Positions 9,803-18,687 of a DNA stretch of 64,000 nucleotides are shown piece after piece. A program made the translations under genes and the position numbers. Every line of letters begins with the position of its first letter. Position 1 is the stretch's first letter. The DNA is from Moraxellaceae bacterium (GTDB taxonomy: Bacteria > Pseudomonadota > Gammaproteobacteria > Pseudomonadales > Moraxellaceae), in the NCBI GenBank assembly GCA_030646295.1, contig JAUSND010000024.1, positions 237,607 to 301,606 of the forward strand, given 5' to 3'. Below the pieces are notes generated by a model, which was given only the letters and a program-made list of their open reading frames with translations, was not told the origin of the DNA and did not search any database.

Positions 9803-10001
9803 GACTCTTTTTCCTTTTTGGTCAGGCGCACTTAAGACCAGCCATCATGGCGGCTTACCCTGCAATCTACCAATCCTGTACCAGACGTTAAAGACTCCGG
9901 CACAACCCGGGATTTTGCCCGACCAGTCACGCAGGCAATGCCGGCCGGAATGCTTCCGGCAATACACACTATTTCACTGCGGCATACTTGCTGCCCCGAA
10001 A

Positions 10002-10049
10002 GACAAGACGTCAGAATCGCCGACAAGACACTGTTTTCCGCGACAAGAC
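10002..10049. promoter_or_regulatory. Three GACAAGAC direct repeats, exact 20-bp period
   Basis: GACAAGAC occurs at 10002-10009, 10022-10029 and 10042-10049, about 100-150 bp upstream of the reductase gene at 10152. A spacing near two helical turns places all copies on one face of DNA, as for tandem half-sites of a dimeric or AraC-type activator. Function is inference. Confidence 0.55.
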
Positions 10050-10151
10050 GCGCACACGGCGGTATGTTCTCCCGTAGACTCAAGCAAGCAGGCCCGCTCC
10101 GGGCCCTTATAACAACATCCCCCTGCCCTGCAGGAACCAAGGGAGTACGCC

Positions 10152-11273
10152 ATGAAGTCCACGGCACCACAGGACAGCCGTCCCAATCCGCTGCTGTCCG
10201 CCATCGGCCGCATCACCGATCTTTTTGCCTACCCCCTGCGTACCTCGCACTATGTGGAGCTGGTCAACCCGCTGTGGACCACGCACCAGTTGCAGGCGCG
10301 GGTGGTAAAGGTATGGGACGAAACCCGCGATGCCCGCACCATCACGCTCAAGCCCGGCCTTAACTGGCGCGGCCATCGTGGCGGCCAGCATGTGCGCGTG
10401 GGCATTCCCGTGGGTGGCATGCATTACACGCGCACCTACACGATTTCGTCCGCGCCGGAACGCAGCGATGGCTGCTTCACCATCACGGTGAAAGTGGTGG
10501 ATGGTGGCCGCATCTCGCGCCATCTCGTGCGTAACCTCAAGGTGGGGGACTACCTGCCTATTGGTTTGCCACAAGGCGACTTCTACCTGCCCGATGCGCA
10601 ACCGGTAAAGCCGCTCTTCATCACTGCCGGTAGCGGCATCACGCCAGCCATGAGCATGCTGCGCAGCCTGACTGCACAGGAACGCCTGCCCGACAGCGTG
10701 CACATTCATTACGCACCGCATGAGTTCGATGTGATTTTCGGCAAGGAAATCGCAACACTGGCGCAGGAACATTCGCGCTACCGCTTTAATCCGGTGTTCA
10801 CGCGCGAGCTGGGTGAAGAACAGCGCCAGAAGCGTCATTTCAGTGAAGCACAACTTAACGAGCTATGCCCCGACTGGCGTCAGCGCGAATGCTATGCCTG
10901 CGGCCCGCAGGAAATGCTGGCGGCAATAGAAGCGCTGTGGGAACGCGAAGGCCTGTCTCGTCGCCTGCATGTGGAACGCTTCCGTGCTGCCTTTGCCACG
11001 GTGCCTGCCGGTGCTGTAGGTGGCCAGGTGAAGTTTTCTCGCGGCGGCGTTACTGCCACGGCAGATTCCGCCACCAGCCTGCTGCGCGTGGCGGAAGATG
11101 CAGGTCTTAATCCGGCGCACGGTTGCCGCATGGGCATCTGCCATGCCTGCGACACCACGCTGCTCGCCGGCTGTGTCCGCGACCTGCGCACCGGCCAGGT
11201 GGTGAACGAAACCGGCACCATCGTGCAGCCGTGCATTTGTGCCGCTGCCGGTGATTGCGAACTCGATCTGTAA
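10152..11273 (+). CDS. desC: Ferredoxin-type oxidoreductase, probable electron donor of the desaturase
   Basis: The protein has a flavin-binding reductase fold (residues about 45-150, with RTYTISSAP for FAD), an NAD(P)-binding domain (LFITAGSGITPAMSML, YACGPQEML), and a C-terminal plant-type 2Fe-2S ferredoxin domain with ligands in GCRMGICHACDTTLLAGC and a distal PCICAAAGDC. This matches reductases that feed electrons to membrane acyl desaturases, as in the Pseudomonas DesC/DesB pair. The desaturase gene follows 34 bp downstream on the same strand, supporting an operon. No desT-like TetR gene is found next to it, unlike Pseudomonas aeruginosa. The gene symbol is by family and context analogy. 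Confidence 0.85.
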   Translation: MKSTAPQDSRPNPLLSAIGRITDLFAYPLRTSHYVELVNPLWTTHQLQARVVKVWDETRDARTITLKPGLNWRGHRGGQHVRVGIPVGGMHYTRTYTISSAPERSDGCFTITVKVVDGGRISRHLVRNLKVGDYLPIGLPQGDFYLPDAQPVKPLFITAGSGITPAMSMLRSLTAQERLPDSVHIHYAPHEFDVIFGKEIATLAQEHSRYRFNPVFTRELGEEQRQKRHFSEAQLNELCPDWRQRECYACGPQEMLAAIEALWEREGLSRRLHVERFRAAFATVPAGAVGGQVKFSRGGVTATADSATSLLRVAEDAGLNPAHGCRMGICHACDTTLLAGCVRDLRTGQVVNETGTIVQPCICAAAGDCELDL

Positions 11274-11307
11274 TCCCGCCACACAAGAATAAAAAGGGAG
11301 ACACCGA

Positions 11308-12495
11308 ATGAATGCCACTACCCTGCCGACCACATTGCCCACCACGTTGAATGCCGCACAGATCGAGGAGTTTGGCCGTGAGCTGGACGCCATCCGTGAT
11401 GAAGTCATGGACTCGCGCGGCGACCACGACCGTCGCTACATCCTGCGCCTGATCAAGACCCAGCGCAGCATGGCACTGGGCGGACGCGTGCTGATTTATG
11501 CCTCGCTGTTTTTAATGCCGGCATGGGGCCACGCGCTGGCCAGTTGGATCAGCTGCCTTGCCATCATGGGACTGGGCACGCTGATCCTCGGTCTCGCCAA
11601 GATTCTGGAGAACATGGAAATTGCGCACAACGTTCTGCATGCCCAGTGGGACTGGATGAAAGACAGCACCATCCAGTCCAACACCTGGGAGTGGGACAAC
11701 ATGAGCCCATCGGACCGCTGGATGCATTCGCACAATGTGGTGCACCACACCTGGACCAATGTGATGGAGAAAGATCTGGATGTGGGCTACGGCATTCTGC
11801 GCGTGACGCCAATGCAGCCGTGGGCATGGAAATACCTGCCGCAGCCGATCTATGCCTTTCTGCTCATGATGTTTTTTGAAGAAGGTGTGGCACTGCACGA
11901 ACAGGCCATCCTGGACTGGGTGGAGGGCCGCAAGTCCTACGCAGAAATCAAACCGCTGATGGGCAATATCGGACGCAAGGCCGGTCGCCAGATCCTCAAG
12001 GATTACATCATGTGGCCGCTGGCAGCCTTTCTGGTGGCACTGCCGCTGTCGGCCTATGTGCCGGCATCGCCATGGCTGGTGTTCGGTCTGGTGGCAGGCG
12101 CCAACGCGGTGGCCAACATCATCCGCAACATCTGGGCCTTCATGATCATTTTCTGCGGCCACTTTCCGGCGGGCGTACACACCTTCACACCGGCACAGGT
12201 GGAAGGCGAAACCCGTGCACACTGGTACCTGCGCCAGTTGCTGGGCTCTGCCAACATCGGTGGCGGCAAGATCTTCCACATCCTCTCCGGCAACCTGTCG
12301 CACCAGATTGAGCACCACCTGTACCCGGACATGTGCAGCAACCGCTACCCGGAGGTCTCGCCACGCGTAAAAGCGCTCTGCGCCCGCTACGGCCTGCCCT
12401 ACAACACCGGCTCGCTCACCCGCCAGTTTGGCACCACCGTGTGGAAAATCCTGCGGCTGTCACTGCCGGGCGGCTCGGACATGATCAAGGCCTGA
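11308..12495 (+). CDS. desB: Membrane acyl desaturase (DesB-like)
   Basis: A 395-residue membrane di-iron desaturase. The three histidine boxes are visible: HNVLH (107-111), HSHNVVHH (140-147) and HQIEHH (332-337), with hydrophobic segments before and between them. It should insert a double bond into acyl chains (acyl-CoA or phospholipid) at the inner membrane using electrons from the reductase encoded just upstream. A GGGAG ribosome-binding site precedes the ATG. The H-Q-I-E-H-H third box and length fit the DesB-like group. Regiospecificity, likely delta-9, is inferred from the Pseudomonas pair only. Confidence 0.88.
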   Translation: MNATTLPTTLPTTLNAAQIEEFGRELDAIRDEVMDSRGDHDRRYILRLIKTQRSMALGGRVLIYASLFLMPAWGHALASWISCLAIMGLGTLILGLAKILENMEIAHNVLHAQWDWMKDSTIQSNTWEWDNMSPSDRWMHSHNVVHHTWTNVMEKDLDVGYGILRVTPMQPWAWKYLPQPIYAFLLMMFFEEGVALHEQAILDWVEGRKSYAEIKPLMGNIGRKAGRQILKDYIMWPLAAFLVALPLSAYVPASPWLVFGLVAGANAVANIIRNIWAFMIIFCGHFPAGVHTFTPAQVEGETRAHWYLRQLLGSANIGGGKIFHILSGNLSHQIEHHLYPDMCSNRYPEVSPRVKALCARYGLPYNTGSLTRQFGTTVWKILRLSLPGGSDMIKA

Positions 12496-12515
12496 GCCGG
12501 GCAAGCATGCTGATA

Positions 12516-12545
12516 CCTGCCGCCATCCATGGTGGATGGCGCAGG
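12516..12545 (+). terminator. Hairpin after the desaturase operon
   Basis: CGCCATCCA-TGG-TGGATGGCG forms a perfect 9-bp stem extended by CCTG/CAGG with one bulged base, 20 nt after the desB stop. No T-run follows, so it may be a Rho-dependent pause or mRNA-stabilising hairpin, not a classical terminator. Confidence 0.45.
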
Positions 12546-12671
12546 CGTAGAAGTGGTGCACGGTTTCCGGCAAGATAACCCTAACTCGGCTGCTACCAGA
12601 CAAGCCATCATCAAGCACACGCTTACATGCCTCCGAAGATCCGGGGGCATTTTCATAAAAGGACTTCCGCA

Positions 12672-13976
12672 GTGAACGCCGGCTTTATCCATGAAATGAA
12701 AATCCAAAAGATCGCGCATACCTGCCTGATCCTGATTTTTTGTTTTCTGGGCATAAGTCCGGCACTCACGCATGCCACCAGCACTCAGGCAGTATTTGCC
12801 AAAAGCAAGGGGGCTGTCGTCCAGATACGGGTACTGGATATTGCCAGTGGCGCCCAACAATCCCTCGGCACCGGCTTTCACATTGGCAACGGGCTGTATA
12901 TCACCAACTACCATGTCATTGCCGACCTGCTGGACAAGGATCAGCACCTGCAGACACTTGCCCAGACCTTTGACAAGCAGGAGTTTGAACTGGAGCTGGT
13001 CACACTGGACGTTGTGCACGACCTGGCCGTCATGCATGCCCGGCGAGCCAACCTTCCAGTCATTACACTCGCCAGTCAGGAGCCTGAAAGAGGCGAGCGT
13101 CTTTATTCATTGGGCAACCCGATGGATATCGGTTTTACCATTGTGGAAGGCAACTACAACGGCTATGTAAAGGGTGATCCGCGAAAGAACATCCACTTTA
13201 CAGGCTCGCTCAATCCCGGCATGAGTGGCGGGCCCACCATCACGGAATCCGGCACTGTCGCCGGCATCAACGTTGCCACATCGGGCGATGAGGTCAGCTA
13301 CCTCGTCCCTGCAGAGTACGCAAAAGCCATGCTGGAAAGACTTCCGGCCAAACCGAAACCTGCAACAAGCATCAAGGCACTCAGGAAGCTGGTCAGGGAC
13401 CAGCTTCTTGCAGAGCAGGACCGGATCACCCAGGAGTTTCTTGCAAAACCATTGAAAGTAACCCGACTGGGAAGCTTCAACGTACCTGACAGCAATGTCG
13501 AATGGATTACCTGTTGGGGAAACAGCCGCAACACCGACAGTGATCTGCTGAAAGCCTCACAACGAAGATGTACGGCAGGATCAGCCATATATCTTGATGA
13601 AGACATCCAGATCAACTCGGTCGGCTATTTGCACTCGTTTCTGGACGGAAAGAAACTGCACCCCCTGCAGTTTCTCCATCAGTATGGCGACGCTTACATA
13701 AACTCGCCGGACGCGGGTGACAACAGCGACCGCATCAATCCCGCCGTATGCCAGCAAGACTTTTTCCGCAAGGACAACATCGTTTTCCGCGGCGCCACCT
13801 GCATCCGGCTTTACAGGGATTACCCCGGCTTGTACAACATCACCTTCCGGGCAGCCACACAGGGCAGCATGCACACCGGCTTGATCACCACCCTGAGCAT
13901 GCAGGGATTCAGCATGGCTAACGCCAAGAAAATGATCTCCCGCTATGTGAGTTCATTTCAGGGAGCAGCCAAATGA
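12672..13976 (+). CDS. Exported trypsin-like serine protease
   Basis: I choose the GTG at 12672 because AAGGA lies 8 nt upstream; an ATG at 12696 is the alternative. A signal peptide (HTCLILIFCFLGISPALTHA) is followed by a chymotrypsin-fold domain with the catalytic His in TNYHVI (H81), Asp in HDLAV (D117) and Ser in GMSGGP (S185). There is no PDZ domain, unlike DegP/DegS. The C-terminal half (about 220-434) is a separate Cys-containing domain I do not recognise. The stop overlaps the next gene's ATG by 4 bp, so the two are translationally coupled. It probably acts in the periplasm or outside the cell. Substrate is unknown. Confidence 0.8.
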   Translation: MNAGFIHEMKIQKIAHTCLILIFCFLGISPALTHATSTQAVFAKSKGAVVQIRVLDIASGAQQSLGTGFHIGNGLYITNYHVIADLLDKDQHLQTLAQTFDKQEFELELVTLDVVHDLAVMHARRANLPVITLASQEPERGERLYSLGNPMDIGFTIVEGNYNGYVKGDPRKNIHFTGSLNPGMSGGPTITESGTVAGINVATSGDEVSYLVPAEYAKAMLERLPAKPKPATSIKALRKLVRDQLLAEQDRITQEFLAKPLKVTRLGSFNVPDSNVEWITCWGNSRNTDSDLLKASQRRCTAGSAIYLDEDIQINSVGYLHSFLDGKKLHPLQFLHQYGDAYINSPDAGDNSDRINPAVCQQDFFRKDNIVFRGATCIRLYRDYPGLYNITFRAATQGSMHTGLITTLSMQGFSMANAKKMISRYVSSFQGAAK

Positions 13977-14989
13977 CCGCCATTCTGGAGATCATCAGCC
14001 CGGACGGATTCCACCAGTACCACAAGCCCGGCAATGCGCCGCTACTGCTTGGCCGCGGCTACGATTGTGACATCATCATTCCTGACGAGTACCTTTCCGC
14101 ACAGCACTTGCGCATATGGGCTGACGAGGCAGGGCAATACTGCATCAGCGACTGCAACAGCGAAAACGGCGTTTATCTTGAAGCCGCCAATGGTGCACGC
14201 AGCCGCATTTCACAAGAAACGGTTATTCCAGCCGGCTCATGCCTGCATGCTGGTAAAACCGCCATTTTCCTGCACGCTTCTGACGCTCAGGTGGCGCCTG
14301 CCAAAAAAATCCACCATGCGGGTAATGGCGTTAAAAGCTTCATTCTCCGGCACTCATGGGCACCTCCACTTCTTGCCTTCATCGCTCTTGTCGTAATGGA
14401 TGCCTATCTTGATCACTCGCAGAAGGAAAATTATTCGGAGCTTGTGGCCAACCCGTTTGCGGCCTTGATGCTGGCATCCTTCTGGTCGGCAGGCTGGGCA
14501 TTCCTGGGCCGCATGACGACCCATAACGCAAATTTCTTCAAGCATGTCGGCATATTTTCCAGCATCGCCTGCGTCGTGATGATTCTCAATGCGCTTGGAA
14601 ATGCCTTCGCTTACAGCATGGAAGGCACATCCGCCACGGGGCACTCCCTCAACGGCGCGTACCCTGCCCTTGTCGGCGTCGTCTTGTTTTCACTCTTTAC
14701 AGTAATGACTACATGGCACCTGAAATACTCGACACGGCTTGGCAAGGGCTCACGATGGAAAATGGCCAGCATCCTGCCCGTCACCATCATTATCTTCCTG
14801 TCCCTGGCTGATTATTTTGACGAGAATGGTCCAGATGGAAATGGCATATACGGAAACCTTATGCTGCCATTATCAATGCGGGTAGCCGACATAAAAACGC
14901 AGAAAGAATTCATCAATGAGATCAGTCTGCTTGAAAAGATCGCCAGGGAAGAAGCGGCAAAATCAAAAGACTGGACCAGCGACCTGTAA
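13973..14989 (+). CDS. FHA-domain membrane protein
   Basis: The N-terminus (about residues 1-100) is a forkhead-associated domain: LLLGRGYDCDIIIPD, then SAQHLRI, then CNSENGVYL, which are the usual phosphothreonine-recognition loops. The rest has about five hydrophobic segments (starting near PPLLAFIALVVMDAYL), so it is an inner-membrane protein with a cytoplasmic FHA domain. It overlaps the upstream exported protease gene by 4 bp (ATGA). FHA domains read Thr phosphorylation, but no Ser/Thr kinase is encoded in the window. A signal-transducing or secretion-linked partnership with the protease is inference. Confidence 0.8.
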   Translation: MTAILEIISPDGFHQYHKPGNAPLLLGRGYDCDIIIPDEYLSAQHLRIWADEAGQYCISDCNSENGVYLEAANGARSRISQETVIPAGSCLHAGKTAIFLHASDAQVAPAKKIHHAGNGVKSFILRHSWAPPLLAFIALVVMDAYLDHSQKENYSELVANPFAALMLASFWSAGWAFLGRMTTHNANFFKHVGIFSSIACVVMILNALGNAFAYSMEGTSATGHSLNGAYPALVGVVLFSLFTVMTTWHLKYSTRLGKGSRWKMASILPVTIIIFLSLADYFDENGPDGNGIYGNLMLPLSMRVADIKTQKEFINEISLLEKIAREEAAKSKDWTSDL

Positions 14990-15002
14990 GCACAGCTCAA
15001 GA

Positions 15003-15041
15003 GTCCGGGATGTCCATGACATAATCATGGATATCCCGGAC
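15003..15041 (+). terminator. Long hairpin after the protease/FHA operon
   Basis: GTCCGGGATGTCCATGA pairs with TCATGGATATCCCGGAC (17-bp stem with one G-T wobble, loop CATAA), 14 nt after the FHA gene stop. No T-run follows. It is the probable 3' end structure of this operon. Confidence 0.5.
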
Positions 15042-15249
15042 CGTGCACTAACGACATCCAGCCCCTCTCCATACGTAAATCAGCCCCCACCCAAAAGCAC
15101 CAGATCGCGTGATCAGTCACACCACTCCATACGGATGGACTGCCACGGACCACAAACGGCTGCTAGAATGCGGCCATAAAAACAACTCCCGTTTATTCAT
15201 GCGCTCATGGACTTTTTGCATGAGCATCTGTATCTGCCATTGAAGGAAC

Positions 15250-16905
15250 ATGATGACTCTCCGCGTCCCCGGCATTGCCTTTATCCTTGCTCTTGCCCTG
15301 CCCATTGTCGCTAATGCAGATGGCATCCAGATCATCATCAGTCCCGGCTCGTCGACGCCGACCAATATTGATACCGCCTGGGGCAGCAGTGGCTTTGTCA
15401 GTTTTAATGATCAGTCCATCACCGCCAAGGCCCTGGATACCAACCGCCGCCTGCTGATTGCAGGGCAATCCGGCAGTGGCAGCCTGGTGCGCCGTCTTCT
15501 GGCCAACGGACAACCGGATACCAGCTTTGGCAATAATGGCTCCCTGGCCATCAGCCTGGGATCATCCACACTCAAGGACAGGCCAGCGGTGTTCGTTCCC
15601 ATGGCAGACGGCAGCTTTTACCTGCTGATCAATCATGACCGGGACACAACACTGCTCGACACGCCCAAAAACCACTCACTGGTGTATGTGAGCGCCTCTG
15701 GCAGCATCACTGGCACCAACGAAGGCGTGCGTTTCACACAGGAGGGCGTCGGCCTTGACGTTATCCGTGATGCCGAGGGCCGGCTTTACCTGCTTTCTGC
15801 CACAGGTTTTTCCGATCCCGACACCGGCAAAATGGAATGGTCCCTGCAACGCCTGATGGCTGATGGCTCACTGGACACCTTCTTCAGCGGTGATGGCGCC
15901 ATCCACTGGTCCAGCAACTATCCCTCGGTAATCGCCATGTTTGTGGGTGAGCGTATGCAGGCCCGCTACTTTGATCCGGACAACACCTGCCCGGTACGCG
16001 CGCTAGTGATTGGTGAAAATGGAGCAACGACTGAAAAGTGTGGCGAGAGTGCGAATGGGCGCCCTCTCAGACTGCTCTCCGTACCGTCGACAGAGTCTGG
16101 CGTCATTGAAGGGGTTTCCTATTCAGGTACGACGGGTCCACTTCCGGCAGGTGGCCCATATGTCGCCAACGAAGGCATTAGTATCCAGGCGTATCCGTTT
16201 GGCTTTTTCCAGATTATTGAACCAACCCAGATCAACTTCCTGACGTTCACACCGGCCTACGACAGCACGTTCTGGGATTTTGACTCTGCCGCGCTCATTG
16301 CGATGTCGACCAACGCCATTGGCACCATGGCACATCCGGATGCGGATGGCGGCCTCTATGTTTCCTTCAACAAATACGATGGTGGTGCGGACGGGTACTT
16401 TTTCTACTCGCCACCCGCAACGGTTTTTCGCAGCAAGGGCTTCACAGTAGACACCTTGCCCGACTCGCTTGGTAGCCCGAAAATCAGCACGAGCGGTGGC
16501 AACTACATCAGCGGCTGGATCACTGTTTCCGGACTGGGCAATTATGTCAGCGTGCCCGCCCGTGTAACCAGCGGTGAAATCAGCCTGAATGGCACCGACT
16601 GGCACAAGGGATGGGTATGGGTTCACAACGGAAGCCAGATACGTGTGCGCTACCCCTACACTACACGCCTGACCATCGGCGGCATCATTGCCCCCAACAG
16701 CCCGTCAACACCGGTGGGGAATGCGCAGTCCATGTTGCTCAGCAACCGCGTCATAACGGATGAAAAGCCCATGCCGCCGCCTGCTGATGCTGGTGGCGGC
16801 AGTGGTGGTGGCAGCACCGATATATTCATGCTGATTGCCGGGCTGCTCGCCCTGATAAAAACAGCAGCAGGCCGGAAAAAGACGGTACTTGGCAAAAGTA
16901 AATGA
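15250..16905 (+). CDS. Secreted delta-60-type repeat protein with GlyGly-CTERM-like tail
   Basis: A signal peptide (RVPGIAFILALALPIVANA) starts at the first of two consecutive ATGs after GAAGGA. The next region has delta-60-type repeats, recognised by LANGQPDTSFGNNGS and LMADGSLDTFFSGDG, likely a beta-propeller-like fold. The middle has no recognised domain. The C-terminus has a Gly/Ser-rich linker (GGGSGGGST), a hydrophobic helix and a basic end (AAGRKK), the tripartite layout of GlyGly-CTERM sorting signals removed by rhombosortase. The protein is therefore predicted to be exported and processed at the cell surface. Function is unknown. Confidence 0.75.
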   Translation: MMTLRVPGIAFILALALPIVANADGIQIIISPGSSTPTNIDTAWGSSGFVSFNDQSITAKALDTNRRLLIAGQSGSGSLVRRLLANGQPDTSFGNNGSLAISLGSSTLKDRPAVFVPMADGSFYLLINHDRDTTLLDTPKNHSLVYVSASGSITGTNEGVRFTQEGVGLDVIRDAEGRLYLLSATGFSDPDTGKMEWSLQRLMADGSLDTFFSGDGAIHWSSNYPSVIAMFVGERMQARYFDPDNTCPVRALVIGENGATTEKCGESANGRPLRLLSVPSTESGVIEGVSYSGTTGPLPAGGPYVANEGISIQAYPFGFFQIIEPTQINFLTFTPAYDSTFWDFDSAALIAMSTNAIGTMAHPDADGGLYVSFNKYDGGADGYFFYSPPATVFRSKGFTVDTLPDSLGSPKISTSGGNYISGWITVSGLGNYVSVPARVTSGEISLNGTDWHKGWVWVHNGSQIRVRYPYTTRLTIGGIIAPNSPSTPVGNAQSMLLSNRVITDEKPMPPPADAGGGSGGGSTDIFMLIAGLLALIKTAAGRKKTVLGKSK

Positions 16906-16936
16906 AACCGGCCCGGCTACACGGATACTGTGCACC

Positions 16937-17557
16937 ATGAACATCGACCCCACCGAGCACAGCAGCGCTGACAACTACAAGCTGCTCACCAATATCGTGG
17001 TGCCACGACCGGTGGCATGGGTAACCTCGGTGAATGCTGACGGCGTGGTTAATCTGGCGCCGTTCAGCTTTTTCAATGCGGTGGGCAGTGACCCGCTGAT
17101 CGTGATGATCAGCGTGGCACACCATGATGACGGCTCGCACAAGGATACCGGCCGCAACATTCTGGCCAGTGGCGAATTTGTCGTGAACATGGTGACTGCA
17201 GAACTGATGGCTGCCATGAATGTGTCGGCAGCGGACTTCCCTGCAGGGGATAGCGAACTGCATGCCAGTGGCCTGCACGAAAAACCGTCTGTGCGTGTCA
17301 GGGTGCCGCGCGTAGCAGAGTCACAGGCCAGCATGGAGTGTCGCCTGCACAGCACGCAGGACTTTGGCAAATACACACTGATCTTTGGTGAAGTCGTCAT
17401 GTTTCATGTGGCCGATCATCTGGTCGGTGACAAGCTGCGTATTCACGGCTTTAACCCGGTGGGCCGCATGGGATCGCCGGCGTATTACTGCCGAACCGAT
17501 GACCGCTTTGAAGTGCCACGCACGACGTATGCGAAATGGAAGAGCGGGCAAGACTGA
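16937..17557 (+). CDS. Flavin reductase-like (FMN-binding split-barrel) protein
   Basis: A 206-residue protein starting at MNIDPTEHSS; the longer ORF start would overlap the previous gene. It has the flavin reductase-like signature RPVAWVTSVNADGVVNLAPF followed by SFFNAVGSDPLIVMIS, and a C-terminal FNPVGRMGSPAYYCR stretch. Such FMN-binding proteins reduce free flavin or act as flavoredoxins. It sits 31 bp after the delta-60 protein gene on the same strand, then a strong bidirectional terminator. Substrate and partner are not visible from context. Confidence 0.85.
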   Translation: MNIDPTEHSSADNYKLLTNIVVPRPVAWVTSVNADGVVNLAPFSFFNAVGSDPLIVMISVAHHDDGSHKDTGRNILASGEFVVNMVTAELMAAMNVSAADFPAGDSELHASGLHEKPSVRVRVPRVAESQASMECRLHSTQDFGKYTLIFGEVVMFHVADHLVGDKLRIHGFNPVGRMGSPAYYCRTDDRFEVPRTTYAKWKSGQD

Positions 17558-17566
17558 TGGCCACCC

Positions 17567-17600
17567 AATAAAAAGCCCCGCAGTTGCGGGGCTTTTTATT
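17567..17600. terminator. Bidirectional intrinsic terminator
   Basis: AATAAAAAGCCCCGC-AGTT-GCGGGGCTTTTTATT is a perfect 15-bp stem with A-tract and T-tract on either side. It sits between convergent genes ending at 17557 (+) and 17650 (-), so it can end transcription from both. Confidence 0.93.
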
Positions 17601-17633
17601 GGCTTCATACCGGTTTCATATTGGTTTCATATT
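17601..17633. repeat. Three 11-bp tandem repeats
   Basis: GGCTTCATACC, GGTTTCATATT, GGTTTCATATT run in tandem directly after the terminator and before the stop of the Tim44-like gene. The last two copies are identical. It is short and could be replication slippage. Confidence 0.6.
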
Positions 17634-17649
17634 GGTATCGCGCAAGCGA

Positions 17650-18549
17650 TTACTCGGACTGGATTCCGGTGATGAACCAGGGTGCATCATCCTTGGAGTA
17701 ATCACGCTCCAGATGCCAGATATCCACAAAGTCTTCTTCCACACCCTCCACCGTATCGCGGTAGCGACCGACGAAGCGGATGCTGACTTCGGCATTGCCA
17801 AACTGCTGGTCGGCACGCACCAGCTCGGCACTCACGCTGAGTACTTCGGTGTGCTGCTGCGCGGGCAGAGCGGCGCGCTCGGCCTGCAGGTCGGCGTACA
17901 GCTCGGGGGTGACGTATTCCTGGATTTTGGGCAGGTCGTTCTTGTTCCAGGCATCCTGCAGGATACGGTAGTGATCTTTTGCACCATCAAGAAACGCGGG
18001 CGTATCAAAACCCAGCGGCAAATTGAACGGCACGGCATGGGCAGCAGCACTGCTCACGGGCGCATCTGCCAGCGCTTCACGACGGGCACCGAACACGGGC
18101 TGCGGCGAAGACGGTTGCGATGCTGTCTGTTGCGATGGCGTCTGCTGGCCGGCACCGGCATAGGCCGGCTGTGGGCCACGGGCCGGTGCCGGCCCTTGCC
18201 GCATGCCGCGGATTACCTTGAAGATGACAAAAGCCAGCGCAGCGATGATGAGGATATCCATCATCTGCAGACCATCGAAGGCACCGCCAGCAAACAGCGC
18301 TGCGAACAGGCCACCCACCAGAAGGCCCCCGAGCAGCCCCCCCATCATGCCGCGGCCAGCACCCGGTGCCTGCTTGCCCGCCATGTCCTGCTTGCGTGCC
18401 GGTGCATCGGCGGTCGAACGACTGGGCGCAGGTGCGGTCTGGTAGCTACGACCAAACGACTTGCCGCCACCCATGCGCCGGGCTTCTGCCTCATCCACAA
18501 CAAGGGTAAAGGCGAACAGGATGGCAACGAGTGCCCACAATGTTTTCAT
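17650..18549 (-). CDS. Tim44-like domain membrane protein
   Basis: Started at 18549 (MKTLWALVAILFAFTLVVDE), with AGAGGAAA upstream. The order is a signal peptide or anchor, a basic Gly/Ser/Pro-rich linker, a hydrophobic Gly-rich double segment (GGLLGGLLVGGLFAALF and MMDILIIAALAFVIFKVIRG), a Pro/Gln-rich linker, and a C-terminal Tim44-like domain (about 190-300) with HYRILQDAWNKNDLPKIQEY and ending in DAPWFITGIQ. Bacterial Tim44-like proteins are membrane proteins of uncertain role; the mitochondrial relative tethers Hsp70 to the import channel. No partner gene stands out nearby. Confidence 0.85.
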   Translation of the reverse strand: MKTLWALVAILFAFTLVVDEAEARRMGGGKSFGRSYQTAPAPSRSTADAPARKQDMAGKQAPGAGRGMMGGLLGGLLVGGLFAALFAGGAFDGLQMMDILIIAALAFVIFKVIRGMRQGPAPARGPQPAYAGAGQQTPSQQTASQPSSPQPVFGARREALADAPVSSAAAHAVPFNLPLGFDTPAFLDGAKDHYRILQDAWNKNDLPKIQEYVTPELYADLQAERAALPAQQHTEVLSVSAELVRADQQFGNAEVSIRFVGRYRDTVEGVEEDFVDIWHLERDYSKDDAPWFITGIQSE

Positions 18550-18687
18550 GGATTTCCTCTGGGTGATGACTGAAGAGCCCCCCGCCAGCAAACACAGGGA
18601 GCCACAAGAAAAAGGTTGCTGCGGAGTGTGGAGAAAGTGATGGGCAAGTCAATGTGTCACTTGTATCACCCTGTCCTCTTTGCTTGC

